This document shows, one piece after another, positions 14,754 to 23,910 of a DNA stretch of 64,000 bases (its first letter is position 1; every line of letters begins with the position of its first letter). The stretch covers positions 1-64,000 of the forward strand of contig NZ_PDWO01000007.1 in the NCBI RefSeq assembly GCF_010211765.1, given 5' to 3'. The notes under the pieces were generated by a model. It did not search any database. It was given only the letters and a program-made list of their open reading frames with translations, and was not told the DNA's origin. The DNA comes from Pseudoxanthomonas kaohsiungensis (GTDB lineage: Bacteria; Pseudomonadota; Gammaproteobacteria; Xanthomonadales; Xanthomonadaceae). The translations under genes were made by a program, and so were the position numbers.

Positions 14754-15827
14754 CTAGCATTTCTCATCGACGTTGCCGATAGCTGAGGTAGGCGCGGCTT
14801 CCGGGATTTTTTCGGCGCTGTCGACCGGATCAGGCCGCAGCTGCAGTAGCAACTGCTCCAACGTATCCCGACCTACCCCTGCCCGCAGCGCGTCGGCCTC
14901 AGCGTGTTCGCGGCGCTCTCGCTCGTCAGCCAGCGCGAGACGGCTGTCAGCCAATTCCGCGTGTATGGCTTCCAATGCTTGGGAATCTTGGGCCCAGCGC
15001 ACTTGCAGCGCCCTGTATTCGGCAGCCGTGAGGCGCAGTGCGTCCAGATCTCTCCGCTGTTCGTCCGCGGCTTGCCGGACCTGTGCCAGCTCCCGCTCCA
15101 GGCGACCATGGCGCTCCAGCCACTGGCCGTTGTCGCGATTGAGCTGCACCAATTCGTGGTTCTTGCCGGTCAACGCTTCGTTGGCTTGGCGCAGCGCGAC
15201 CTGCAGCTCCTGCACCTGGTGTTCGTGGCGGCGTTGCTCTTGCTCGCGCTGCTCTTTGACCGAGGTGCGGTAATGCTCCAGCGCCTCACGTGCATGCTGA
15301 TGCTTCTGCTCCAGGGACTGCATGTGAGCCTCATGCTCTACCAATCGCGTGGCCAGGCCGGCGATGCGTTCGTTGAGCTGCACAACCTCAGTGAGTTTTT
15401 CAGCCAGCACTCGCTGAGCGGCGCTATGAGCCGCTTTTTCCTCGTGTAAGGAAGTCTCAGTGCGCTGAAGCTGACCACTTAGCCCTGCTGCTTCCTGCTG
15501 GGCGCCATCCAACGCCCGATCGCGCTCCAGCAACTGCGCTTCGAACCGAGTACGGGCTTCCGCTACTACGGCATCCGCTTCTTCGTGCAAGCGCTCGGCC
15601 AGCTTGCCGACAAGCTCCTGCAGGGCTTCGCTGATGGCGGCCTTCGCCCCCACTTTGGCCGTGCCTTCTTCCTCCTCGATCTCGCGCAGAAGGCGGTGGA
15701 TCGTGCTTTTGGAGCCGGTGTTTCCCAACTCCACGCGAATGGCGTCGAGTGAGGGATTGATACCACGAGCGCGCAGATTGTCCCGCGCCCGGACCACTTC
15801 AGTCTTGTAGATGCTTCCGCGTGCCAC
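14754..15827 (-). CDS. tnpT: TnpT-type auxiliary resolution protein, KfrA_N domain
   Basis: A 357-residue protein. Residues 1-50 form a KfrA_N helix-turn-helix (MARGSIYKTEVVRARDNL, RVELGNTGSKSTIHRLLREIEEEEG). Nearly all the rest is coiled coil. In Tn4651-type elements TnpT is the DNA-binding partner of the TnpS recombinase in cointegrate resolution and is divergent from tnpS across the core site, exactly the layout here. A long central stretch (about residues 165-245, from SLEQKHQHAREALEHYRTSV) is nearly identical to the second copy at 24916-25956. It reads toward the left end of the transposon. Confidence 0.82.
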   Translation of the reverse strand: MARGSIYKTEVVRARDNLRARGINPSLDAIRVELGNTGSKSTIHRLLREIEEEEGTAKVGAKAAISEALQELVGKLAERLHEEADAVVAEARTRFEAQLLERDRALDGAQQEAAGLSGQLQRTETSLHEEKAAHSAAQRVLAEKLTEVVQLNERIAGLATRLVEHEAHMQSLEQKHQHAREALEHYRTSVKEQREQEQRRHEHQVQELQVALRQANEALTGKNHELVQLNRDNGQWLERHGRLERELAQVRQAADEQRRDLDALRLTAAEYRALQVRWAQDSQALEAIHAELADSRLALADERERREHAEADALRAGVGRDTLEQLLLQLRPDPVDSAEKIPEAAPTSAIGNVDEKC

Positions 15828-15860
15828 GCCCCTCTCCCTAGTTTATCGTACCGTAGTACA

Positions 15861-15873
15861 TACTATGATAGTA
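15861..15873. promoter_or_regulatory. Palindrome upstream of tnpT
   Basis: TACTAT-G-ATAGTA, a perfect 6-bp inverted repeat flanked by GTACATA repeats, about 35 bases before the tnpT start. Probably a TnpT (KfrA-type) binding site for autoregulation or resolution. Confidence 0.45.
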
Positions 15874-15920
15874 CATACCCTTTATTGCAATTCGTGACAT
15901 GACTAGCGGCGCTTTATCAC

Positions 15921-15945
15921 GCGGGATAATGTGGAATTATCCCGC
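15921..15945. other. Core resolution site for TnpS (rst-like)
   Basis: GCGGGATAAT and ATTATCCCGC form a perfect 10-bp inverted repeat around GTGGA, between the divergent tnpT and tnpS genes. This is the expected structure of a tyrosine-recombinase crossover site: two binding arms around a short spacer. A degenerate copy lies at 24795-24820. Confidence 0.7.
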
Positions 15946-16049
15946 CTTAGCCCCAAAACTGGGGTAGAGTCGGCCCGAAGCGGTACGAAACCCTCAGCGC
16001 AGGCGATTCGTCGTCGGTCCGCAGCGATGGCAAGCGGGGAGCACCCACC

Positions 16050-17324
16050 ATGAGCACGGTCGAGCAGTACCTGGATGCGGCCACCCGCGCCAACACCGAG
16101 CGCGCGTACGCCGGCGCGACCCGTCACTTCGAGGTCGACTGGGGCGGTCATCTGCCGGCGACCGCCGATCAGGTGGCCCGCTACCTGGCCGCCTACGCGG
16201 GGCAACTCGCACTCAACACGCTCAAGCACCGGCTCGCAGCCTTGGCCCAGTGGCATCACGCGCACGGCTTTGCCGACCCCACGCGGGCCCCGATCGTGCG
16301 CAAGGTGCTCAAGGGCATCCAGACCTTGCACCCGAGCCAAGAGAAGCGCGCCACACCGCTGCAGCTCACGCAACTGGGCCAGGTGGTGGATTGGCTCGAC
16401 GGCGCCGCGGCCGCGGCCGGCACGCGCGGCGATCCGGCCGGCCGGCTCCGGCACCTGCGCGATCGCGCCCTGGTGCTGCTGGGCTTCTGGCGCGGCTTCC
16501 GCGGCGACGAACTGGTTCGTCTGCAGGTGCAGGACCTGCGCCTGGTGCCCGGCGAAGGCATGACCTGCTTCCTGTCGCACAGCAAGGGCGACCGCCAGCA
16601 CACCGGCCGGACCTACAAGGTGCCGGCGCTGTCGCGCTGGTGTCCGGTCGCGGCGACCTCGGCCTGGATCGCGGCGGCCGACCTCCACGAGGGCCCGCTG
16701 TTCCGCGCGGTCGACCAGTGGGCGGGGATCGCCGCCACGCCGCTGCATCCCAACAGCCTGGTGCGCCTGCTGCGGCGGATCTTCCGCGAGGCCGGCCTGG
16801 CCTCGCCCGACGACTACAGCAGCCACTCGCTGCGCCGGGGTTTCGCCGGCTGGGCCAACGCCAACGGCTGGGACGTGAAGGCGCTGATGGAGTACGTCGG
16901 CTGGCGCGACGTAAATTCGGCGATGCGCTACCTCGATGGCGCCGATCCGTTCGCCCGTGAGCGCATCGAAGCCAGTCTGCCGCCGATCGCGCCCCCGCGC
17001 CTGGCGCTGCCGGCGCCGGCTGTCGCGCCGGTGCCGAGCACGACAGTGGAGGCGACCATCACGCTGACCCGGCTCACCCCGCGCGTGCGCGGCCTGGCCA
17101 AGGCCCATCGGCTGATCGAGCAGATCTGCCTGCACCCCCACCAGGCGCAGCGGCTCGATGCCGATGGCACTCGCTACCGCCTGGCGATCGCCGCATCTGA
17201 CGACGCGGCGCTGGAAGAAACCATCGCGATGCTGCTCGACGAGATGCACCGCATCGCCGACAACCACCAGTGCTTCCTCGCCGTCGCCTTGCGCGATGAA
17301 GCGGGCGGCCGCCATTGGGACTGA
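16050..17324 (+). CDS. tnpS: TnpS-type tyrosine recombinase (cointegrate resolution)
   Basis: A 424-residue tyrosine recombinase. The core-binding domain covers residues 1-100 (ANTERAYAGATRHFEVDWG, NTLKHRLAALAQWHHAHG). The catalytic domain follows, with Arg in GFWRGFRGDELVRLQ, H-x-x-R in SSHSLRRGFAGWAN, Trp in YVGWRDVNSAMRY and the nucleophile Tyr in MRYLDG. About 100 extra C-terminal residues follow the catalytic domain. It resolves cointegrates at the core site upstream, with TnpT as partner. tnpA begins eight bases downstream. Confidence 0.87.
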   Translation: MSTVEQYLDAATRANTERAYAGATRHFEVDWGGHLPATADQVARYLAAYAGQLALNTLKHRLAALAQWHHAHGFADPTRAPIVRKVLKGIQTLHPSQEKRATPLQLTQLGQVVDWLDGAAAAAGTRGDPAGRLRHLRDRALVLLGFWRGFRGDELVRLQVQDLRLVPGEGMTCFLSHSKGDRQHTGRTYKVPALSRWCPVAATSAWIAAADLHEGPLFRAVDQWAGIAATPLHPNSLVRLLRRIFREAGLASPDDYSSHSLRRGFAGWANANGWDVKALMEYVGWRDVNSAMRYLDGADPFARERIEASLPPIAPPRLALPAPAVAPVPSTTVEATITLTRLTPRVRGLAKAHRLIEQICLHPHQAQRLDADGTRYRLAIAASDDAALEETIAMLLDEMHRIADNHQCFLAVALRDEAGGRHWD

Positions 17325-17331
17325 GCTGCGC

Positions 17332-20300
17332 ATGACGACGCTGCACGAAACCGCCTACCCACGCCTCAAGCCCGATCCCACCGCCAAAGAACTGCAGGAC
17401 ATCTACACGCCCAGCGAGGCGGAACTTCAGTGCGTCCGAAGCATCACCAGCGGCCCGGCCACGCGTCTGGCCCTGTTGCTGCATCTGAAGCTGTTTCAGC
17501 GGTTGGGTTATTTCACGACACTGGACGAGGTGCCCCAACGCATCGCGCAGCACGTCGCCCAGGCCGTGGGGATGCGGCGCGTACCGGCCGACCGGTTGGC
17601 GAGCTACGACACGTCCGGTGGCAAGCGTGGGCACCTGGCCCAGCTGCGGGCGTTCCTCAATGTCCGCCCGCTCGATAGCGCCGGGCGTGACTGGCTTGGC
17701 ACGGTTGCTGAAACGGCGGCTCAGACCAAACACATCGTGCCCGACATCGTGAACGTGATGCTCGAAGAGCTGGTGCACCACCGCTTTGAGCTGCCGGCGT
17801 TCAGCACGCTCGAACGTCTCGCGATCGCCGCCCGCGAACAGGTCCACGACGCGCACTACCGCCAGATTACGGACGCGCTGACGCCGGCGATGCGGGCGCT
17901 GATCGACGAGCTGCTGCTGACGCCGCCGGGCAGCCATCACAGCGGCTGGCACGCGCTCAAGCGCGAGCCCAAGCGGCCGACCAACAAGGAAGTGCGCCAT
18001 TACCTGCAGCACATCCAGCGCCTGCGTACCTTGGCCGAGCAACTGCCGCCGATTGATGTCTCGGTGCCCAAGCTCAAGCAATTCCGCGCGATGGCCCGCG
18101 CGCTCGATGCCAGCGAACTGGCCGAACTGGTCCCGGTCAAGCGCTATGCGCTGGCCGCGATCTTCATCCGTTCGCAGTACCGCAAGACGCTCGACGATGC
18201 GGCCGACCTGTTCATCCGGCTGATTCAGAACCTGGAGAACACCGCGCAGCAGAAGCTGATCGCCTACCAGCTCGAACACAGCAAGCGCGCCGACGCGCTG
18301 ATCGGCCAGCTCCGGGAGATCCTGCAGGCCTACCAGGTCGAGGGCACCGATACCCAGCGCGTGGATGCGATCGAGGGCGTGCTGGTCGCCGACATCAGCC
18401 TGCTGATGGCCGAATGCGATGAGCACATGGCCTACGCCGGCCGCAACTACCTGCCGTTCCTGCTGGCGCCGTACGGGACATTGCGCCCGCTGCTGTTCAA
18501 CTGTCTGGAGATCATGGGCCTGCGGGCCGCCAGCCAGGATCCCAGCATGGAGCACATGATCGGCGCCGTACTCGCGCTGCGCAGCCAGCGTCGCGAGGCG
18601 GTCGACGCGGCCGGGCTGGGGCTGGAGGTGACCACCGACCTGACTTGGCTGTCGGCCGCCTGGCGAAAGCACGTGCTGCCCAAGGCCTTGGCTGCTGCCA
18701 GCCCCGGCTGGATCCACCGCAAGTATTTCGAGCTGGCGGTGCTGGCGCAGGTCAAGGACGAACTCAAATCCGGCGACTTGTACATCCCGCACGGCGAGCG
18801 CTACGACGACTACCGCGAGCAGCTGGTCGACGAGGCGACGTTCGCGCAGGAGCTGGACGCCTACGGCGAGGTATCGGGGATCGCCACCGACGCGGCCGAC
18901 TTTGTGCAGGGCTTGCGCACCGAGCTGACGACATTGGCCGATGCCGTCGATGCCCGGTTTCCGGACAACCTGCACGCCAGCGTGGTCGACGGGCGATTGG
19001 TGCTCAGGCGCCTGCAGGGCGCCCAGGTAACGCAGGCGATCGCCGCGGTGGATAGCGCGATCACTGAACGCCTGCCACCGACCAGCATCGTCGATGTCCT
19101 GGTTGACACCACCCGCTGGCTGGATCTGCACGTGCACTTCCGTCCGATCGCCGGCACCGACGCGCGGGTCGACGATCTGCTGCGGCGGGTGATCACCACG
19201 CTGTTCTGCTACGGCTGCAATCTTGGGCCGACCCAGACCGCGCGCTCGGTCAAGGGTTTCAGCCGGCGTCAGATCTCCTGGTTGAACCTGAAATACGTCA
19301 CCGACGAGACCCTCGACAAGGCGATCGTCGAGGTGATCAACCTGTACAACAAGTTCGAGCTGCCCGGTTATTGGGGCAGCGGCAAGAGCGCCTCGGCCGA
19401 CGGCACCAAGTGGAGCGTGTACGAGCAGAACCTGTTGTCGGAGTACCACATCCGGTACGGCGGCTATGGCGGCATCGGCTATTACCACGTGTCCGACAAG
19501 TACATCGCGTTGTTCAGCCACTTCATTCCGTGCGGCGTGCACGAGGCGGTCTACATCCTCGACGGGCTGCTGGCCAACCGCTCCGACATCCAGCCCGACA
19601 CGGTGCACGGCGACACCCAGGCGCAGAGCTTCCCGGTGTTCGGGCTGGCGCATCTGCTAGGCATCAACCTGATGCCTCGCATCCGCAACATCAAGGATCT
19701 GGTGTTCTCCCGGCCGGAGCCGGGGCGGACGTACGAGAACATCCAGGCACTGTTCGGCGACAGCATCGACTGGAAGCTGATCGAGACCCACCTGCACGAC
19801 ATGCTGCGGGTCGCGATTTCCATCAAAGTGGGCAAGATCACCGCCTCGACCATCCTGCGCCGGCTCGGCACCTACAGCCGGAAGAACAAGCTGTACTGGG
19901 CGTTTCGCGAACTGGGCAAGGCCGTGCGCACGTTGTTCCTGCTGCGCTACATCGACGATGTCGAAGTGCGCAAAACCATCCACGCCGCCACCAACAAAAG
20001 CGAGGAGTTCAACGGCTTCGTCAAATGGGCGTTCTTCGGCGGCGAGGGCATCATTGCCGAGAACGTCCAGCACGAGCAGCGCAAGATCGTGCGTTACAAC
20101 CAGCTGGTGGCCAACCTGGTCATCCTGCACAACGTGGAGCAGATGACCCGGGTGCTGGCGGAGCTGCGGCAAGATGGCGCTAACATCAGCCCGGAAGTGC
20201 TTGCTGGGTTGTCGCCATACCGGACCAGCCACATCAACCGGTTCGGCGACTACACGCTGGACCTCAAGCGCGAAGTCGAGCCGATCGATTTCTCCAGGCG

Positions 20301-20334
20301 CATTCTTGAGTTCACGGCAGGTCACACAGCATGA
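17332..20334 (+). CDS. tnpA: Tn3-family transposase TnpA
   Basis: A protein of 1000 residues, the usual size for Tn3-family transposases. I chose ATG 17332 (MTTLHETAYPRLK), which follows the tnpS stop. The N-terminal 600 residues bind the inverted repeats. The DDE catalytic part is in the C-terminal third: Asp in SADGTKWSVYEQN, Asp in HGDTQAQSFPVFGLAHLLG and Glu in NKSEEFNGFVKWAFFGGEG, with IRNIKDL and EQMTRVLAEL as further family marks. It appears intact. The stop overlaps the crcB start (ATGA), so the passenger is transcribed with the transposase. Confidence 0.95.
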   Translation: MTTLHETAYPRLKPDPTAKELQDIYTPSEAELQCVRSITSGPATRLALLLHLKLFQRLGYFTTLDEVPQRIAQHVAQAVGMRRVPADRLASYDTSGGKRGHLAQLRAFLNVRPLDSAGRDWLGTVAETAAQTKHIVPDIVNVMLEELVHHRFELPAFSTLERLAIAAREQVHDAHYRQITDALTPAMRALIDELLLTPPGSHHSGWHALKREPKRPTNKEVRHYLQHIQRLRTLAEQLPPIDVSVPKLKQFRAMARALDASELAELVPVKRYALAAIFIRSQYRKTLDDAADLFIRLIQNLENTAQQKLIAYQLEHSKRADALIGQLREILQAYQVEGTDTQRVDAIEGVLVADISLLMAECDEHMAYAGRNYLPFLLAPYGTLRPLLFNCLEIMGLRAASQDPSMEHMIGAVLALRSQRREAVDAAGLGLEVTTDLTWLSAAWRKHVLPKALAAASPGWIHRKYFELAVLAQVKDELKSGDLYIPHGERYDDYREQLVDEATFAQELDAYGEVSGIATDAADFVQGLRTELTTLADAVDARFPDNLHASVVDGRLVLRRLQGAQVTQAIAAVDSAITERLPPTSIVDVLVDTTRWLDLHVHFRPIAGTDARVDDLLRRVITTLFCYGCNLGPTQTARSVKGFSRRQISWLNLKYVTDETLDKAIVEVINLYNKFELPGYWGSGKSASADGTKWSVYEQNLLSEYHIRYGGYGGIGYYHVSDKYIALFSHFIPCGVHEAVYILDGLLANRSDIQPDTVHGDTQAQSFPVFGLAHLLGINLMPRIRNIKDLVFSRPEPGRTYENIQALFGDSIDWKLIETHLHDMLRVAISIKVGKITASTILRRLGTYSRKNKLYWAFRELGKAVRTLFLLRYIDDVEVRKTIHAATNKSEEFNGFVKWAFFGGEGIIAENVQHEQRKIVRYNQLVANLVILHNVEQMTRVLAELRQDGANISPEVLAGLSPYRTSHINRFGDYTLDLKREVEPIDFSRRILEFTAGHTA

Positions 20335-20708
20335 AAGCCATCCTGCTCGTGGGTCTCGGAGGGTTCATTGGCGCGGTCGCTCGCTACAAGCTTGGCGGCG
20401 TCGTCCTACACCTGACCGCACAAGAGCGCTTTCCGTACAGCACGTTCGCCGTCAACGTGCTGGGATGTCTCGTTGTGGGCATTCTTGCCGGCCTCGCCGA
20501 GCGGTTCGAGCTGTTTGGCCCAAGCACAAGATTGTTCCTCTTCACCGGCCTACTCGGCGGGTTTACCACGTTTTCTGCATTCGGCCTTGAAGCAACCCAC
20601 CTGTTGCGGCGTGGCGAGCTGTGGGTTGCCGTGCTGTACGCGGGCGCAAGTGTTGTACTCGGCATCGCCGCAGTCTGGCTGGGCATTAAGGCAACGCTGA
20701 TCAAGTAG
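20331..20708 (+). CDS. crcB: Fluoride exporter CrcB/FluC
   Basis: A 125-residue, four-helix membrane protein with CrcB hallmarks: GGFIGAVARYKL at the N terminus, STFAVNVLGC in helix 2, and the GFTTFSAFGLE motif with the conserved Phe and Thr residues lining the fluoride pore. FluC works as an antiparallel dimer and protects from fluoride toxicity. The start overlaps the tnpA stop. The last codons (KATLIK) lie in the terminal inverted repeat of the adjacent IS5 element, so the native C terminus was probably replaced by the IS end. Confidence 0.92.
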   Translation: MKAILLVGLGGFIGAVARYKLGGVVLHLTAQERFPYSTFAVNVLGCLVVGILAGLAERFELFGPSTRLFLFTGLLGGFTTFSAFGLEATHLLRRGELWVAVLYAGASVVLGIAAVWLGIKATLIK

Positions 20709-21861
20709 CTGCACAGCGATTGCACTGATCAAGATGAATTCGATGAAGCGATTTTTGTCCCTACATGGACTTTTGTAGCTTGAACCTTGCAGCGGTCGGG
20801 GATTTTCACCCCCATCGCTGCCCACCAAGGGCATCTATCCCGCCACACGGGCACGCGCCAAGTACAGGTTGGCCAGCCCCAACACCACGAAGCTGCGATT
20901 GGCATTCTTCTCCAGCCCTCGGTAGCGCACCTTGCTGAAGCCCCACAGCCGCTTCACCACCGCGAACACGTGTTCCACCCGTGCCCGGATTCTGGACTTG
21001 TTGCGGTTGCGCTCGGCTTCATCCACTTCGCCGCCCTTGCGCACCCGCTGGTTGCTGAAGTCCTTGGCATGCGGCGCATGCTCGCCAATCAGGGCCTTCT
21101 GGCTGGCATAGGCACTGTCGCCATAGACCCGCCGCTCCTCCCCGTGCAGCAGGTCCTCCAGCAAGTGCTTGTCGTGTACGTTGGCTGCGGTCACCGCCGC
21201 GCTGTGCGCCAGCCCCGTGCGGCTGTCCACGCCAATGTGCAGCTTCATCCCGTAATACCACTGCTGGCCTTTGCGCGTCTGGTGCATGTCAGGATCGCGG
21301 GCCTTGTCGGCGTTCTTGGTCGAACTCGGTGCTGCGATTATCGTGGCATCCACGATCGTGCCGGTGCCCACCTTCAGGCCGCGGTCCTCAAGCACGTCTC
21401 CCACTTGGGCGAACAACGCTGCGCCCAACTCGTGGTGCTCCAGCAAGCGGCGGAACTTCAGCAGCGTGGTGGCGTCGGGCACCCGCTCGCGGCCCAGGTC
21501 GATCCCCACGAACCGCCGCAGCGCCGGACTATCGAGCAGTGCTTCCTCGCATGCCTGGTCGGCCAGGTTGAACCAGTGCTGCACGAAATACATCCGCAGC
21601 ATCCGCTCCAGCCCCACCGGCGGACGACCGTTGCCAGGCTTGGGGTAGTGCGGCTCGATCACCGCGCACAGCGCCGACCACGGCACGATCTGCTCCATCG
21701 CCGAAAGAAACACATCCCGGCGCGTGGGCCGACGGTACTGCTCGAACCCAACTTCCTGATCCGCCGCCATCGCCAAGGTCTGCTGCTTCATCGCTCGATT
21801 CCCGCTATCCAATACATGAGACTATTTTCTCAGGTTTTTGAGACTTGATCAGCGTTGCCTT
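20688..21861. mobile_element. IS5-family insertion sequence, 1.17 kb
   Basis: Bounded by AAGGCAACGCTGATCAAGT (20688-20706) and its exact complement (21843-21861). It holds one transposase gene on the minus strand. I could not define a target duplication with confidence. It is inserted at the 3' end of crcB within the larger transposon. Confidence 0.8.
20835..21791 (-). CDS. IS5-family transposase
   Basis: A 318-residue transposase starting at ATG 21791 (MKQQTLAMAADQEVGFEQ). It has the N-terminal InsH-type domain (LRMYFVQHWFNLADQACEEALLDSPALRRFVG) and a DDE domain with TIVDATIIAAPSSTKN, GDSAYAS and the terminal C1-type segment ARVEHVFAVVKRLWGF-KVRYRGLEKN. It resembles the IS1478/ISXac-type members common in Xanthomonas. 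No frameshift is visible, so it is probably active. Confidence 0.92.
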   Translation of the reverse strand: MKQQTLAMAADQEVGFEQYRRPTRRDVFLSAMEQIVPWSALCAVIEPHYPKPGNGRPPVGLERMLRMYFVQHWFNLADQACEEALLDSPALRRFVGIDLGRERVPDATTLLKFRRLLEHHELGAALFAQVGDVLEDRGLKVGTGTIVDATIIAAPSSTKNADKARDPDMHQTRKGQQWYYGMKLHIGVDSRTGLAHSAAVTAANVHDKHLLEDLLHGEERRVYGDSAYASQKALIGEHAPHAKDFSNQRVRKGGEVDEAERNRNKSRIRARVEHVFAVVKRLWGFSKVRYRGLEKNANRSFVVLGLANLYLARARVAG

Positions 21862-22141
21862 AGACAAATTCGCGGCACCTGGCGTTACTTGCGGAGCGGT
21901 TGCCTCATGAATCCAGCAGGCGTTTCAGGTCAATCGATGGCGCTTCAGTGGCAAGCACGATTGTCGGTCATCGAGAAAAACCCCCAGGGCCGGACGAAGC
22001 CGGTTTCACCCACGGATCACATCGTCTTGCCGCGATGCATACGCGCCGATCGCTAAGCTCGCTTCAACACCCTTACCGCACAACAACAACGCTGCGACAG
22101 CGCGTCGGCACCCGGCGTCACTCTCGCTCAAGGAATTCCCC

Positions 22142-23281
22142 ATGAAAGCCCTCGTCTATAACGGCCCGCGAGATGTCAGCGTGGTCGATGTCCCCGATGC
22201 GAAAGTCGAAAAATCCACCGATGCCCTGGTGCGCATCACCACCACCAATATCTGCGGCTCCGATCTGCACATGTACGAAGGTCGCACCGACATGCAGGCC
22301 GGGCGCATCCTCGGCCACGAGAACCTGGGCGAGGTGATCGAAGTCGGCGATGCGGTGGATCGGGTCAAGGTCGGCGACCGCGTGTGCCTGCCCTTCAACA
22401 TCGGCTGTGGTTTCTGCGCCAACTGCGAACGCGGCAAGACTGGGTATTGCCTGACGGTGAACCCGGGCAACGCCGGCGGCGCCTACGGATTCGCCGGCAT
22501 GGGACCGTACGAAGGTGGCCAGGCCGAGTATCTGCGCGTGCCGTATGCCGACTTCAACTGCCTGGTGTTGCCGCCGGATGCGCAGGAGAAGGAGAACGAC
22601 TACGTGATGCTTTCCGATATCTTTCCCACCGGTTATCACGCCACCGAACTGGCCGGCGTGCAGCCTGGCGAAACGGTGGTGATCTACGGCGCCGGGCCAG
22701 TGGGACTGATGGCGGCGTATTCGGCGATGATCAAGGGCGCCAGCAAGGTCATGGTGGTCGACATGCAGAAGGACCGCCTGGCACTGGCCGAAAAAATCGG
22801 TGCAATCGCGATCCACGACGTGGAAGGCAGCGGCGTCGAGCAGGTGCTCGAACTCACAGAAGGCAACGGCGCCGATCGCGGCTGCGAATGCGTCGGTTAT
22901 CAATGTTTCAACTGCAAGGGCCATGAAGTGCCCAACCTGACCATGAACAACCTGGTCAAGACGGTGAAGCCGACCGGCGGGATAGGCGTCGTGGGCGTGT
23001 TCATTCCCGAGGACCCGGGTGCCGAGGACAAGCTGGCCAAGCAAGGCCACCTGGCTTTCAACTTCGGTGAGTTCTGGTTCAAGGGCCAGCAGATCCGCAC
23101 CGGCCAGGCCAACGTCAAGGCGTACAACCGCCAACTCTGCAACCTGATCCAGGCAGGCAAGGCCAAGCCTTCATTCCTGATCTCGCATGAGTTGCCACTG
23201 GCGCAGGCGCCCGAGGGTTACAAACGTTTCGATGCGCGCGAAGACGGCTGGACCAAGGTGGTTTTGAAGCCCGGTGGCTGA
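22142..23281 (+). CDS. fdhA: Glutathione-independent formaldehyde dehydrogenase-type zinc alcohol dehydrogenase
   Basis: A 379-residue medium-chain dehydrogenase. It has the catalytic zinc Cys in TNICGSDLHMYEGR, His/Glu in GHENLGEVIEVG, a CGFCANCERGKTGYC structural zinc lobe (four Cys), and the Rossmann motif GAGPVGLMAAYSA. The insertions around GNAGGAYGFAGMGPYEGGQAEYLRVP and the terminal KRFDAREDGWTKVVLKP are typical of the PFDH/FdhA group, which oxidises formaldehyde with tightly bound NAD. AAGGA lies seven bases before the ATG. It is a passenger of the transposon. Confidence 0.88.
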   Translation: MKALVYNGPRDVSVVDVPDAKVEKSTDALVRITTTNICGSDLHMYEGRTDMQAGRILGHENLGEVIEVGDAVDRVKVGDRVCLPFNIGCGFCANCERGKTGYCLTVNPGNAGGAYGFAGMGPYEGGQAEYLRVPYADFNCLVLPPDAQEKENDYVMLSDIFPTGYHATELAGVQPGETVVIYGAGPVGLMAAYSAMIKGASKVMVVDMQKDRLALAEKIGAIAIHDVEGSGVEQVLELTEGNGADRGCECVGYQCFNCKGHEVPNLTMNNLVKTVKPTGGIGVVGVFIPEDPGAEDKLAKQGHLAFNFGEFWFKGQQIRTGQANVKAYNRQLCNLIQAGKAKPSFLISHELPLAQAPEGYKRFDAREDGWTKVVLKPGG

Positions 23282-23328
23282 GTGCGGGCAATCACTAGCT
23301 TCACAAACCTGCCTGCAGTCAGATTTTC

Positions 23329-23400
23329 CTGTGGGAGCGACGTCAGTCGCGATGAGGCATTACCGGTAAAGCTTCATCGCGACTGACGTCGCTCTCACAG
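23329..23400. repeat. Xanthomonad palindromic repeat, copy 1
   Basis: A long imperfect inverted repeat beginning CTGTGGGAGCGACG and ending CGTCGCTCTCACAG, centred on ACCGGT. It could form a stable hairpin. Copy 2 lies at 23805-23874, so the two bracket the DUF427 gene. Confidence 0.75.
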
Positions 23401-23484
23401 GACCAGCAGGTCGGAAGAGGCTGTATGTCCGTTTCTTTTTGTCGACGCGCATACTGGCCGGCACCCTCACTGCAGGTTCCCCCA

Positions 23485-23766
23485 ATGAAACAAGCCATCT
23501 GGAACGACACCACCCTGGCCAGCAGCGACGCTACGGTCGTAGTCGAAAACAACCACTATTTCCCCTTGGCGTCGCTCCCGCGCGAATACTTCCGCGAATC
23601 CAGCCACACTACGGTATGTCCGTGGAAAGGCACAGCGCACTACTACGACGTGGTGGTCGGAGATGCGGTCAACGCCAATGCGGCCTGGTACTACCCGGAG
23701 CCGAAGGACGCCGCCAAACAGATTCGCGGGCATGTTGCGTTCTGGAAGGGTGTGCAGGGGACGTAG
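23485..23766 (+). CDS. DUF427 domain-containing protein
   Basis: A 93-residue protein starting at ATG 23485 (MKQAIWNDTTLASSDATVVVENNHYFP). It matches DUF427 over its whole length, including the ENNHYFP strand, the S-x-x-T-T-V-C-P-W-K-G-T-A-H-Y-Y motif and the terminal WYYPEPKDAAKQIRGHVAFWKGV. The function of the fold is not established. It lies downstream of fdhA between two palindromic repeats and looks like chromosomal cargo captured by the transposon. Confidence 0.88.
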   Translation: MKQAIWNDTTLASSDATVVVENNHYFPLASLPREYFRESSHTTVCPWKGTAHYYDVVVGDAVNANAAWYYPEPKDAAKQIRGHVAFWKGVQGT

Positions 23767-23804
23767 AAGGGGCGTCGCTTCGTACGCAGCGGCCACCCTG
23801 CTTT

Positions 23805-23874
23805 TGTGGGAGCGACGTGAGTCGTGATGAAGCTTTACCGGTAATGCCTCATCGCGACTCACGTCGCTCCCACA
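23805..23874. repeat. Xanthomonad palindromic repeat, copy 2
   Basis: TGTGGGAGCGACGTGAGTCG and its complement at the far end, centred on ACCGGT. Closely related to copy 1 at 23329-23400, in the opposite sense at the centre. Confidence 0.75.
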
Positions 23875-23910
23875 GTAGTTGCACCAACCATTGCCGCCGC
23901 ACGAGGACGC

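Noticed and set aside
17074-19653. Very long minus-strand open frame opposite tnpA (859 codons)
   Set aside because: It mirrors the codon structure of the intact transposase gene. High GC leaves long antisense frames open, and the translated product is Gln/Val/Arg-rich without any domain.
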